DNA of 64,000 nt from Sphingobacterium oryzagri (GTDB lineage: Bacteria > Bacteroidota > Bacteroidia > Sphingobacteriales > Sphingobacteriaceae): NCBI RefSeq assembly GCF_028736175.1, contig NZ_CP117880.1, positions 5,084,001-5,148,000 on the forward strand. Reading direction: 5' to 3'. Under the pieces are notes generated by a model that did not search any database, was not told where the DNA came from, and saw only the letters and a program-made list of their open reading frames with translations. The position numbers were made by a program, and so were the translations under genes. Within the stretch, counting starts at the first letter, position 1. Each line of letters opens with the position of its first letter. Positions 24,076-32,382 of the stretch are shown here, one piece after another.

Positions 24076-25038
24076 TTATTTGAATAAGCTATCAACAAAT
24101 TCCTTTTTGTTAAACAGTTGCAAATCGCCGATCTTCTCGCCAACCCCGATATATTTTACCGGAATTTTAAACTGATCAGAAATACCGATCACCACACCAC
24201 CTTTGGCTGTTCCATCTAACTTTGTCAGCGCCAACGCATTCACATCGGTAGCCTGTGTAAACTGTGTCGCTTGTTCGATCGCATTTTGTCCGGTAGATGC
24301 ATCGAGCACCAACAGAATTTCATGTGGCGCATCAGGAACAACCTTTTGCATCACATTTTTAATTTTGGTAAGCTCGTTCATCAAGCCCACTTTATTATGC
24401 AATCGACCAGCCGTATCAATAATAGCGACATCATCGCCGTTGGCGACAGCAGACTTTACGGTATCGTATGCTACCGAAGCCGGGTCAGAACCCATGGGCT
24501 GCGCAACGACGCGCACACCTACGCGCTCGCCCCAAAGCTGAATCTGGTCGACCGCCGCAGCGCGAAACGTATCTGCCGCACCGAGCACCACTTTGTTACC
24601 CGCCGCTTTTAGCTGGTGCGCCAACTTACCGATAGTCGTTGTTTTGCCTACACCATTCACACCCACCACCATGATCACATACGGTTTCTGGTTGCCATAT
24701 TCAAAAGTTTCAAAATCGTTGCTGTTGTTTTCAGCAAGTAAATCTTGAATTTCTTCATTCAGCAATCTGTTTAGGTCGTCAGTACCCACATACTTGTCGC
24801 GCGCAACACGTTGCTGTATACGATCCACGATCTTCAGGGTGGTTGTCACCCCGACGTCCGACATCACGAGCACCTCTTCCAGGCTGTCCAGCACCTCGTC
24901 GTCGATGGTTGATTTACCAACAACGGCTTTGGTAATTTTAGAAAAAAATCCTGCTTTAGTTTTTTCTAAACTCTTGTCCAACGCTTCCTGCGCCTCAGGC
25001 GTTTCCTGCTTCTTCTTAAAAAAATCGAATAATCCCAT
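24076..25038 (-). CDS. ftsY: Signal recognition particle receptor
   Basis: This 320-residue GTPase docks SRP-ribosome complexes at the inner membrane. It has a short charged N-terminal A region with Lys-rich MGLFDFFKKK, the helical N domain, and a G domain. The G domain shows P-loop GVNGVGKTTTIGK (126-138), DTFRAAAVDQ, DTAGRLHN, TKLDGTAKGG and the final GEKIGDLQLF. It is the compact form without a long acidic domain, as usual in Bacteroidota. It lies downstream of rpmB-rpmG-DUF4295. Confidence 0.97.
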   Translation of the reverse strand: MGLFDFFKKKQETPEAQEALDKSLEKTKAGFFSKITKAVVGKSTIDDEVLDSLEEVLVMSDVGVTTTLKIVDRIQQRVARDKYVGTDDLNRLLNEEIQDLLAENNSNDFETFEYGNQKPYVIMVVGVNGVGKTTTIGKLAHQLKAAGNKVVLGAADTFRAAAVDQIQLWGERVGVRVVAQPMGSDPASVAYDTVKSAVANGDDVAIIDTAGRLHNKVGLMNELTKIKNVMQKVVPDAPHEILLVLDASTGQNAIEQATQFTQATDVNALALTKLDGTAKGGVVIGISDQFKIPVKYIGVGEKIGDLQLFNKKEFVDSLFK

Positions 25039-25193
25039 GATGTGTGATCGTATGTATGGATATGCTTTGCTTATAACCCGCCAAATATACTTAAAAATCA
25101 GCTATACTAAAAAAGCCCTTTCGGCTTGTACCAAAACGGCTTCTTTGATTTTTAAAGAAAAACTTTAAAAAAAAGGAATATTTCCTGCGTAGC

Positions 25194-25355
25194 TTATTTA
25201 GTAGCTGCTGCTACAACTTCTTTCACTTTATCATTGTGAACCATACTCTCTTTAAAAGTGTATGCTCCAGTTTTCGCAGATTTAGCGGTAAGAACAACTT
25301 TAGTGAACTCTTTACCACCTCCTTTTTGTAACGATGCAACTGCTTTCTTTGCCAT
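25194..25355 (-). CDS. DUF4295 small protein
   Basis: A 53-residue, very basic protein (MAKKAVASLQKGGGKEF... ending VKEVVAAATK) lies between rpmG and ftsY. DUF4295 genes hold exactly this position in most Bacteroidota, and the size and Lys content fit. Function is unknown; a ribosome-linked role is suggested by context alone. ATG is preceded by an A/T-rich leader without a clear Shine-Dalgarno, usual for the phylum. Confidence 0.9.
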   Translation of the reverse strand: MAKKAVASLQKGGGKEFTKVVLTAKSAKTGAYTFKESMVHNDKVKEVVAAATK

Positions 25356-25396
25356 TGTGTTATATTTTTAAATGAGCTATGCGCTCTAAAAGTTAA

Positions 25397-25579
25397 TTAC
25401 TTAATTTCTTTATGAACAGTTACTTTACGAAGAACTGGGTTGAATTTTTTCAATTCTAAACGCTCTGTCGTGTTTTTCTTGTTCTTTGTTGTGATATAAC
25501 GAGACATGCCCGGAAGACCACTTTCCTTGTGCTCAGTACATTCTAAGATTACTTGTACTCTATTTCCCTTTTTAGCCAT
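25397..25579 (-). CDS. rpmG: 50S ribosomal protein L33
   Basis: This 60-residue protein (MAKKGNRVQVILECTEH..., then SRYITTKNKKNT and LELKKFNPVLRK) has the full L33 signature. It has only one Cys, so it is the zinc-free form. It sits between rpmB and the DUF4295 gene. Confidence 0.97.
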   Translation of the reverse strand: MAKKGNRVQVILECTEHKESGLPGMSRYITTKNKKNTTERLELKKFNPVLRKVTVHKEIK

Positions 25580-25649
25580 TGTTTTACTTTATTTAATCTG
25601 CCAACCGGCAGATAGATTTCATGAATATTTTGATAACAGGCGGTAATGA

Positions 25650-25883
25650 TTAAATAGATCCTTTTTGGATAAATTTATTGATTACTGCTGTGATACCGTT
25701 TTTATTAATAGTCTTGATTGCTGATGTTGATACTTTCAACGTAATCCAACGATCTTCTTCTGGAATGTAGAAACGTTTAGTCTGTAAATTCGGGTAAAAT
25801 TTACGCTTAGTCTTAACGTTTGAGTGCGAAACGTTATTTCCTCTTAATGCCGCCTTGCCTGTTAAATCACAAATTCTTGACAT
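25650..25883 (-). CDS. rpmB: 50S ribosomal protein L28
   Basis: This 77-residue protein begins MSRICDLTGKAALRGNNVSH and contains KRKFYPNLQTKRF, the L28 signature. It is the first gene of the rpmB-rpmG-DUF4295-ftsY-rimO run, so the operon promoter should lie in the A/T-rich 250 bp upstream. Confidence 0.97.
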   Translation of the reverse strand: MSRICDLTGKAALRGNNVSHSNVKTKRKFYPNLQTKRFYIPEEDRWITLKVSTSAIKTINKNGITAVINKFIQKGSI

Positions 25884-26119
25884 GATATTTGATTTTTAAT
25901 GTTATCTGTTGTCTATTACTCTTTTCACAAAGAGTTTGCAAATATCAATATTTCTTTTGTGTTTTGCAAGGGATGGAAGGAATAAATTTATTTTTTTGGG
26001 AAACACCTTGCTGAGTCCAGCAAAAGTACTGTTTTTTCCAAAACCATCATGCTCGAATCAAGCACAATAGTTTTCCACAATTCACATTGCACACAGACGC
26101 AGCTTGCCTGCAGCTTTCG

Positions 26120-26127
26120 TATATTTG
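26120..26127 (+). promoter_or_regulatory. Candidate -7 box for recO
   Basis: TATATTTG fits TAnnTTTG and ends 16 nt before the recO ATG. No TTG at the expected -33 distance was found, so this is a half-site call. Confidence 0.4.
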
Positions 26128-26143
26128 TGCCATACACATCATT

Positions 26144-26869
26144 ATGTTGCATAAAACCAAAGGTATCGCTTTAAAGATAACGAGCTACGCAGAAAATAGC
26201 ATCGTTGCACATGTTTTTACCGAAGCTTTTGGCATGCAGGCTTACCTTATCAATGGCGCAAAAAAACCGAAAGCTAGTATATCGGCCAATCTATTTCAGC
26301 CGCTCTACCCGCTAGATATGGTGGTATACCATAAAGACAGCAACGGACTGCAACGCATGAAAGAGGCGCACCAAGTTCCGGTGCTACGCGAAATACCTTT
26401 TGACATGACCAAGGGCGCACTCGCGCTGTTTATCAATGAAATTTTGTACAAAGCCTTGCGCCAGCAATCACCGGATCCATTTCTGTTTAACTTTATTCAG
26501 CAAGCTATTTTATGGTTGGATAATGCAGAGAGTGGGCTGGCCAACTTTCACTTGGTCTTTCTGGTTAAGCTAAGCCGATTTCTCGGCTTCCTGCCGTTGC
26601 ATAGCAACAAAGGCTCCCATCCGTACTTTGATTTGTTAGATGGCGTTTTTGGCAACAGCCTGCCCGCACATCGCCACGTATTGCAGGAACCACACACCAG
26701 CCTTTTTCATCAATTGCTACGGATTAGCTTTGAAGAATCATCGACCATCAAGATGCCGAAAGACGACAGAAAATACCTGTTAGAAAAAACGCTGGAATTT
26801 TACAAACTGCACACGGAAAACTTCGGAAGTGTGCATTCGCTCTACATTTTAGAGGAAATTTTTCAATAA
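26144..26869 (+). CDS. recO: DNA repair protein RecO
   Basis: This 241-residue protein has the RecO N-terminal OB fold (MLHKTKGIALKITSYAENS, HVFTEAFGMQAYLINGAK, LFQPLYPLDMVVYH). A helical C-terminal domain includes FLGFLPLHSN. It lacks a Cys4 zinc site, as is common in Bacteroidota. RecO loads RecA with RecR in gap repair. The ATG at 26144 is chosen over an upstream in-frame ATG at 26087, which would swallow the -7 box and add non-family residues. Confidence 0.93.
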   Translation: MLHKTKGIALKITSYAENSIVAHVFTEAFGMQAYLINGAKKPKASISANLFQPLYPLDMVVYHKDSNGLQRMKEAHQVPVLREIPFDMTKGALALFINEILYKALRQQSPDPFLFNFIQQAILWLDNAESGLANFHLVFLVKLSRFLGFLPLHSNKGSHPYFDLLDGVFGNSLPAHRHVLQEPHTSLFHQLLRISFEESSTIKMPKDDRKYLLEKTLEFYKLHTENFGSVHSLYILEEIFQ

Positions 26870-26957
26870 AACTTTATATGCTCAAACATTTTGGCACGTT
26901 ATTTTGTTGACTTACAGAAGTAAAAACAGATTATTTTCATTTAATAAAAACTTACCT

Positions 26958-27398
26958 ATGGAGTGGTTCTTAAAAACTGTCAAAGAAAACTATGCGAACT
27001 TTGAAGGAAGGGCGCGCAGAAAAGAATTTTGGATGTTTGTATTAGGATACGTGCTGATCCAAGTCGCCTTGCTCATTGTGTCGGGCATATTTTCAATTAT
27101 CAGCGACACCTTGGGTATGCTCATCTACGGTTTACTGTCGCTAGTAACATTAGTCTTATTGATTCCTTACCTGGCGGTTGGCGTGCGTCGCTTGCACGAT
27201 ACAAGCAAACCAACCTGGTTTATTATTTTTGCTTTCATTCCGTTGGTAAACCTTTTCTTCCTGTATTTAATGATTCAAGAAGGCGATGTGGGGCCAAATG
27301 AGTTTGGGCCAGATCCAAAATCCGGAGAAAATGGAGGCAATCCATTTAATAATTATCCGCCAACACCTAACAATCCATTTACAAATTCCAATCCATAA
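26958..27398 (+). CDS. DUF805 membrane protein
   Basis: This 146-residue protein shows the DUF805 pattern. It opens with FEGRARRKEFWMFVL, has hydrophobic segments around 30-60 and 60-85, the motif AVGVRRLHDTSKPTW, and a last hydrophobic segment around IPLVNLFFLYLMI. The tail is Asn/Pro-rich. Function is unknown; inner-membrane location follows from the hydrophobic segments. The ATG at 26958 is preferred over 26904 because the family starts there. Confidence 0.9.
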   Translation: MEWFLKTVKENYANFEGRARRKEFWMFVLGYVLIQVALLIVSGIFSIISDTLGMLIYGLLSLVTLVLLIPYLAVGVRRLHDTSKPTWFIIFAFIPLVNLFFLYLMIQEGDVGPNEFGPDPKSGENGGNPFNNYPPTPNNPFTNSNP

Positions 27399-27422
27399 GG
27401 CCTTGTCGCCTGTCAGAAATAA

Positions 27423-27453
27423 AAAAAGCCAGATGTTTAACATCTGGCTTTTT
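27423..27453. terminator. Bidirectional terminator
   Basis: AAAAAGCCAGATG pairs with CATCTGGCTTTTT around a TTTAA centre. A-run and T-run on either side let it serve both DUF805 (+) and the convergent cold-shock gene (-). Confidence 0.85.
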
Positions 27454-27479
27454 CACAATAAATATATTTGAAATCTATA

Positions 27480-27671
27480 TTAGATAAGCTTTACATTTAC
27501 CGCATTAAGACCTTTACGGCCTTGTTCAATTTCGAATGATACATGATCATTCTCACGAACTTTGTCTACTAAACCTGAAACGTGAACGAAGATTTCGCTC
27601 TCGCCAGAGTTAGGAACGATGAAACCGAAACCTTTGGTCTCATTAAAAAATTTTACTACGCCTTCTTGCAT
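27480..27671 (-). CDS. Cold-shock domain protein (CspA family)
   Basis: This 63-residue protein is a single cold-shock domain with RNP1-like KGFGFIVP and RNP2-like EIFVHVS motifs, a nucleic-acid chaperone. The roughly 100-bp leader upstream is A/T-rich with a near-consensus TACCTTTA box at about 27700 on the minus strand, leaving room for a regulated 5' UTR typical of csp genes. Confidence 0.95.
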   Translation of the reverse strand: MQEGVVKFFNETKGFGFIVPNSGESEIFVHVSGLVDKVRENDHVSFEIEQGRKGLNAVNVKLI

Positions 27672-27823
27672 TTTAATATTGTATTTTTTTGTATTGTTTT
27701 TAAAGGTATAAATTATTTTTCAATGTCTCTTTATTTCTTTCTAAATTTTTTAAACGAAAATCAGAAACGCTGGTCAAACATAAGAAACGTATAATTGTAC
27801 TAATAACAACAAAAACGAAGAAC

Positions 27824-28546
27824 ATGAAAAAAATAGCAAGTTTAATTTTGGCGGTATGTATGGCAACGGTTGTTAGTGCTCAATCGACCAATTACGAATT
27901 TAGCAGAAAGGTATCTACACGCGGATATGCGGAGCGCGAAGTAACGCCCGATATTGTATACCTATCGGTATCGCTAAAGGAATATTTTGTGGATGGCAAC
28001 AACAAAAAGAAAGTAGACATCGAAACGCTGGAAAAGCAACTCTATACCGCAGCGCTCGCCATTGGCGTGAAGAAAGAGGATTTCACGATACAAAATGTCT
28101 ACAGCTATAATTACGATAACAAGAAGAAAAGCAACAGTGAACTGCTCCAGGCTAAGCAATATCGTTTGAAAGTATCCAACCTGAACGGGCTGAACGGTAT
28201 GATGGATAAAGTCGATCCTAAAGGCGTGCAAAGCACATCGATAAGTGGGTATGATCATTCGCAAAAACGCGAAATTGAAAAAGAGCTTAAGGTCGCTGCC
28301 GTAAAAGATGCGCGCGCAAATGCCGAAATCATCGCGACAGCAACCGGCGATAAAATTGGAAAAGTGCTTGCCATCAACGACAATAGCTCTTTTGGCTGGA
28401 ATGATATCATGCCTACACCGCGCGCCTACAGCATGGCCAAAATGGAGGTCGCAGCAGATGGTGCCGCAGCACCACAAAGTTTGGATATCAGTGTGCAACC
28501 AATAAAACTCGTTTGTAACATCGATGGCGTCTTTGAGTTACAGTAA
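27824..28546 (+). CDS. SIMPL domain (DUF541) exported protein
   Basis: This 240-residue protein has a signal peptide (KKIASLILAVCMATVVSAQ) and a SIMPL/DUF541 domain: VSTRGYAEREVTPDIVYLSV, the central YNYDNKKKS, VAAVKDARANAEIIATATG and the terminal Ile-Lys-Leu-Val-Cys segment. The family (bacterial BP26 and others) is periplasmic and forms oligomers; function is unclear. It is monocistronic, with a terminator immediately downstream. Confidence 0.88.
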   Translation: MKKIASLILAVCMATVVSAQSTNYEFSRKVSTRGYAEREVTPDIVYLSVSLKEYFVDGNNKKKVDIETLEKQLYTAALAIGVKKEDFTIQNVYSYNYDNKKKSNSELLQAKQYRLKVSNLNGLNGMMDKVDPKGVQSTSISGYDHSQKREIEKELKVAAVKDARANAEIIATATGDKIGKVLAINDNSSFGWNDIMPTPRAYSMAKMEVAADGAAAPQSLDISVQPIKLVCNIDGVFELQ

Positions 28547-28570
28547 ATAAGCGCGCTGCGCAGCTATTTA

Positions 28571-28609
28571 AAATTGTGGGCTGGCCTTTTAAGGCTAGCC
28601 CATAATTTT
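28571..28609 (+). terminator. Intrinsic terminator of the SIMPL gene
   Basis: TGGGCTGGCC pairs with GGCTAGCCCA around TTTTAA, with A/T-rich outer arms that extend the stem and a final TTTTT. Confidence 0.8.
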
Positions 28610-28615
28610 TATGCG

Positions 28616-29211
28616 CCGTCCCGGGAAGGGGCAATGGAAGCGTAATAAAATACTAAAGCAGTTTCTTTCCCATCTCACAAACCTTTCCGCCGCTCGCCGC
28701 GGCAAGGCCTTCCTTGGAAGAACCCAAGGAAGCAAGGTTCTCCTGTCTCCTGAAGGTGGTTTGTCGCACAAAGCCATCACGCAAAAAGCAATATGCTCAC
28801 AAAGCTGGAATAACATCGAAACCCTTCCAGGGGATTTCGATATGATTCCTAGGCTTTATCCTTCCCACAAAAAGCCATCGCATAAGCTTTTTTCCCACCA
28901 CTACATGAGACATTTTAATTCATCGCTTTGCAAATAGTGAACGCTAGCGTCAATAAACGCCTTGCGAATAACATCATCAACGTTTCATCAAGCGATGGAA
29001 AACAAGCAATTGATGCAGGATGTGTGAGGGGAAGGCATGAGAAATTGTTATAAAGAAAACAAAAGAATTTTTTTATAACAATTTCTAGCCTGCGCGGCAA
29101 TTGGTTTGTGTGCGGGGGATTCGTGCGACAAATCGCCTCGATGAAACAAGGACTTTTTTGAATACTTTTTGTGTCCAGACAAAAAGTATTGCCCCGTCCC
29201 GGCGAGGGAAA
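28616..29211 (+). repeat. Long hairpin repeat, copy 1 (full length)
   Basis: This non-coding unit is shared with copies 3, 4 and, inverted, 7 and 8. In order it holds the GCCGCTCGCCGCGGCAAGG block, hairpin CTTCCTTGG/CCAAGGAAG and the ATCGAAA...TTTCGAT hairpin. Next are the variable hairpin AGAAATTGTTATAAA/TTTATAACAATTTCT (29040-29086), GCCTGCGCGGCAATTGG, the AATACTTTTTGT/ACAAAAAGTATT hairpin, and a closing GTCCCGGCGAGGGA. A one-base deletion relative to other copies (near 28936) changes reading frame, arguing against coding. Confidence 0.92.
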
Positions 29212-29222
29212 ATAGCGATATA

Positions 29223-29285
29223 CGACTCCGCTGGAGTCGAAAGAAAATCAGCATTTTCTATAAACATATGACCTCGCAGAGGTCA
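29223..29285. repeat. REP-like palindrome pair
   Basis: CGACTCC-GCT-GGAGTCG (29223-29239) and TGACCTC-GCA-GAGGTCA (29269-29285) are separated by an A/T-rich spacer containing CTATAAACATA. Both have 7-nt arms and a 3-nt loop. Confidence 0.85.
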
Positions 29286-29289
29286 ATCG

Positions 29290-29584
29290 TTTTTGCAACT
29301 GCCTTCCAGAATTGTGAATACTCGCGATAGCAAACGCTCTGCTAACAACGTCATCAACGTTTCATCAAGCGATGGAAACAAGCGATTGACGCGGGTCGTG
29401 CGATGGGAAGGCATGAGAATTATAGCACAAAATTATCCAAAGGATTTTGTGATGTCATTCTAGCCTGCGCGGCAATTGGCTTGTGTGCGAGGGATTCGTG
29501 CGAAAAATCGCCTCGATGAAACAAGGACTTTTTTGAATACTTTTTGTGTCCAGACAAAAAGTATTGCCCCGTCCCGGCGAGGGA
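29290..29584 (+). repeat. Long hairpin repeat, copy 2 (5'-truncated)
   Basis: Only the second half is present, from the ATCAACGTTTCATCAAGCGATGG block onward. The variable hairpin (29416-29461) is a different class: AGAATTATAGCACAAAAT against ATTTTGTGATGTCATTCT. The flanks on both sides match the other copies. Confidence 0.88.
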
Positions 29585-30153
29585 CAAAAAGTATGTCGAA
29601 ACGATCTTTTTCCCTTACACAAACCTTTCCGCCGCTCGCCGCGGCAAGGCCTTCCTTGGAAGAACCCAAGGAAGCAAGGTTCTCCTGTCTCCTGAAGGTG
29701 GTTTGTCGCACAAAGCCATCACGCAAAAAGCAATATGCTCACAAAGCTGGAATAACATCGAAACCCTTCCAGGGGATTTCGATATAATTCCTAGGCTTTA
29801 TCCTTCCCACAAAAAGCCATCGCATAAGCTTTTTTCCCACCACTACATGAGACATTTTAATTCATCGCTTTGCAAAATAGTGAACGCAAGCGTCAATAAA
29901 CGCCTTGCGAATAACGTCATCAACGTTTCATCAAGCGATGGAAAACAAGCAATTGACGCAGGATGTGTAAGGGGAAGGTATGAGAAATTGTTATTAAAAA
30001 ATACAAAAGTATTTTTTAATAACAATTTCTAGCCTGCGCGGCAATTGGCTTGTGCGCGACGGATTCGAGCGACAGATCGCCTCGATGAAACAAGGACTTT
30101 TTTGAATACTTTTTGTGTCCAGACAAAAAGTATTGCCCCGTCCCGGCGAGGGA
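29572..30153 (+). repeat. Long hairpin repeat, copy 3 (full length)
   Basis: A full unit, joined head to tail with copies 2 and 4 through the shared GTCCCGGCGAGGGACAAA boundary. Its hairpins are at 29651-29674, 29757-29783, 29983-30030 (a perfect 22-bp variable stem with an AAAA loop) and 30105-30134 (a perfect 12-bp stem). The spacing to copy 4 is 569 bp. Confidence 0.93.
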
Positions 30154-30720
30154 CAAAACGTATGTCGAAACGATCTTTTTCCCTTACACAAACCTTTCCG
30201 CCGCTCGCCGCGGCAAGGCCTTCCTTGGAAGAACCCAAGGAAGCAAGGTTCTTCTGTCTCCTGAAGGTGGTTTGTCGCACAAAGCCATCACGCAAAAGCA
30301 ATATGCTCACAAAGCTGGAATAACATCGAAACCCTTACAGGGGATTTCGATATGATTCCTAGGCTTTATCCTTCCCACAAAAAGCCATCGCATAAGCTTT
30401 TTTCCCACCACTACATGAGACATTTTAATTCATCGCTTTGCAAAATAGTGAACGCAAGCATCAATAAACGCCTTGCGAATAACATCATCAACGTTTCATC
30501 AAGCGATGGAAGACAAGCAATTGACGCCGGTTGTGTAAGGGGAAGGCATGAGAATTATAGCACAAAATTATCCAAAGGATTTTGTGCTGTCATTCTAGCC
30601 TGCGCGGCAATTGGCTTGTGCGTGAGGATTTGTGCGAAAAATCGCCTCGATGAAACAAGGACTTTTTTGAATACTTTTTGTGTCCAGACAAAAAGTATTG
30701 CCCTGTCCCGGCGAGGGACA
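30141..30720 (+). repeat. Long hairpin repeat, copy 4 (full length)
   Basis: Near-identical to copy 3 outside the variable hairpin, which here (30551-30596) is of the AGAATTATAGCACAAAAT class like copy 2, with right arm ATTTTGTGCTGTCATTCT. Confidence 0.93.
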
Positions 30721-30731
30721 ATAGCGATATA

Positions 30732-30797
30732 CGACTCCGCTGGAGTCGAAAAGAAGTCAGCTTAATTTACTATAGACATATGACCTCGCTGAGGTCA
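30732..30797. repeat. REP-like palindrome pair
   Basis: CGACTCC-GCT-GGAGTCG (30732-30748) and TGACCTC-GCT-GAGGTCA (30781-30797), with a spacer containing TTTACTATAGACATA, as in the pair at 31113. Confidence 0.88.
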
Positions 30798-30805
30798 AAA
30801 CACGA

Positions 30806-31101
30806 GATTATAGCTTTGCAAAATAGTGAACGCAAGCGTCAATAAACGCCTTGCGAATAACGTCATCAACGTTTCATCAAGCGATGGAAGACAAGCAATT
30901 GACGCCGGTTGTGTAAGGGGAAGGCATGAGAAATTGTTATTAAAAAATACAAAAGTATTTTTTAATAACAATTTCTAGCCTGCGCGGCAATTGGCTTGTG
31001 CGCGACGGATTCGAGCGACAGATCGCCTCGATGAAACAAGGACTTTTTTGAATACTTTTTGTGTCCAGACAAAAAGTATTGCCATGTCCCGGCGAGGGAC
31101 A
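30806..31101 (+). repeat. Long hairpin repeat, copy 5 (5'-truncated)
   Basis: Starts within the GCTTTGCAAAATAGTGAACGC block and runs to GTCCCGGCGAGGGA. Its variable hairpin (30929-30976) is identical to that of copy 3. Confidence 0.9.
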
Positions 31102-31112
31102 ATAGTGACATA

Positions 31113-31178
31113 CGACTCCGTTGGAGTCGAAAAGAAATCAGCTTGATTTACTATAGACATATGACCTCGCTGAGGTCA
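31113..31178. repeat. REP-like palindrome pair
   Basis: CGACTCC-GTT-GGAGTCG (31113-31129) and TGACCTC-GCT-GAGGTCA (31162-31178). The loop change in the first leaves the arms intact. Confidence 0.85.
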
Positions 31179-31194
31179 AAAAATAATAGATTAC

Positions 31195-31278
31195 CGCTTT
31201 GCGACGTTGTGAACGCTTACGTCAATATTTTGTTTCCTTTTGGCCTTCAAAAGGAAGTCCAAGCCCCGAAAAGGGAAT
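31195..31278 (+). repeat. Remnant of the long repeat (copy 6)
   Basis: CCGCTTTGCGACGTTGTGAACGC followed by a diverged hairpin (CCTTTTGGCCTTCAAAAGG) and CCCCGAAAAGGGA keep the order of the repeat's start and end blocks with the middle missing. Confidence 0.55.
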
Positions 31279-31330
31279 GAAGTCAATAATATATCGTATT
31301 CCGTTAACAAAAAACTATTTTTGTATTGCT

Positions 31331-31699
31331 ATGAGTAAAACACGAATCTTCGCCCTTATCCTAATCCTTATTATGGTGGCTGCTTTTTGGACAAACCCCA
31401 GTCAGGAACAACAAGAGGATGCTATCCGCACAAAGGCAATCGAACTGCTAAGAACACAAGCTGGCGATGAAAACAAAGGGGTAGTCGACTTTGGAATACA
31501 GCTTTTTGGAAATACCCTGATCGACCAATTTATGAGAAACCATGTCAAAGTAGAAAACTACTACCTGTTTTCGCTAACGAAAGTACGCTGGGATAATCAA
31601 GAAACAGTGATTGGCGGCGGCGCATTCAAGCAGGTTTGGCTCAGCTCAAAAATAGACGAAAAAGCTGCCGAGATTGTAAACATGATCAAAGCCAAATAA
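31331..31699 (+). CDS. Small membrane-anchored protein, DUF4359-like
   Basis: This 122-residue protein has one N-terminal hydrophobic segment (IFALILILIMVAAFW) followed by TNPSQEQQEDAI, an opening typical of DUF4359-like proteins, then a soluble helical and beta region. Function is unknown. A TATTTTTG -7 box at 31316-31323 ends 7 nt before the ATG, so ATG 31331 is chosen over a start at 31199 that would lie inside repeat sequence. The stop overlaps the next start by one base (TAATG). Confidence 0.72.
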   Translation: MSKTRIFALILILIMVAAFWTNPSQEQQEDAIRTKAIELLRTQAGDENKGVVDFGIQLFGNTLIDQFMRNHVKVENYYLFSLTKVRWDNQETVIGGGAFKQVWLSSKIDEKAAEIVNMIKAK

Positions 31700-32382
31700 T
31701 GCTCGATATTTTATACCAAGACGCCGATCTCATTGCGATAAATAAACCGCACGGATTGTTGGTGCACCGCTCTTCCATCGCGGCCGATACCTCAGCCTTT
31801 GCGCTACAAATCTTACGCAATCAAATCCAACAAACAGTTTATCCAGCCCATCGACTAGACCGCAAGACAGGCGGTATATTACTATTTACCTTAAACAAGG
31901 AAATGGATGCTGCCACGCAGACGTTATTTGCCGAAAAAGCAATCGAAAAAAGTTACCTGGCGGTGGTACGCGGTTTTACGGATGATGCAGGTACAATCGA
32001 CTATCCATTGCGCAAGGAAAACGGCACATTACAAGATGCAGTAACGCACTATCGCACCTTAGCCCGAGCAGAAATTGACCTCCCGCAGGGAAAATTTGAC
32101 CGATCTCGCTATTCGCTGGTTGAAGCCAGACCAGAAACCGGCCGTATGCATCAGATTCGTAAACATTTTGCTCATATTTTCCATCCTATTTTGGCCGATC
32201 GGCCGCACGGCTGTAATAAGCAAAACAAACTATGGAAAGAACGTTATGCGATGGATACTATGCTGTTGCATGCAGCGACGCTGCGCTTTGCACACCCGCG
32301 CAGCAACGAAATCGTACACATAGAAGCGCCTTTACAGCCTGAATTTTTACGTGTTTTAGCCCTTTTAGACTTACAGGTATGA
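31699..32382 (+). CDS. RluA-family pseudouridine synthase, TruC-like
   Basis: This 227-residue protein has the RluA catalytic motif HRLDRKTGGILLF with the nucleophilic Asp. It also has INKPHGLLVH at the start and RPETGRMHQIRKHF, typical of TruC (tRNA position 65) and related small members. There is no S4 domain. The target RNA site is inferred from subgroup resemblance. Translationally coupled to the upstream gene and overlapping the downstream one by 4 bp. Confidence 0.9.
   Translation: MLDILYQDADLIAINKPHGLLVHRSSIAADTSAFALQILRNQIQQTVYPAHRLDRKTGGILLFTLNKEMDAATQTLFAEKAIEKSYLAVVRGFTDDAGTIDYPLRKENGTLQDAVTHYRTLARAEIDLPQGKFDRSRYSLVEARPETGRMHQIRKHFAHIFHPILADRPHGCNKQNKLWKERYAMDTMLLHAATLRFAHPRSNEIVHIEAPLQPEFLRVLALLDLQV

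Noticed and set aside
26087..26144. Longer recO with an upstream ATG
   Set aside because: It would add residues outside the RecO family and would place the -7 box within the coding region.
28611..31280. Many apparent protein frames of 60-160 codons on both strands, some shared between copies
   Set aside because: They lie wholly inside the non-coding repeat units, use different start points in each copy, and a one-base deletion in copy 1 breaks the frame. Conservation is at DNA level, not codon level.
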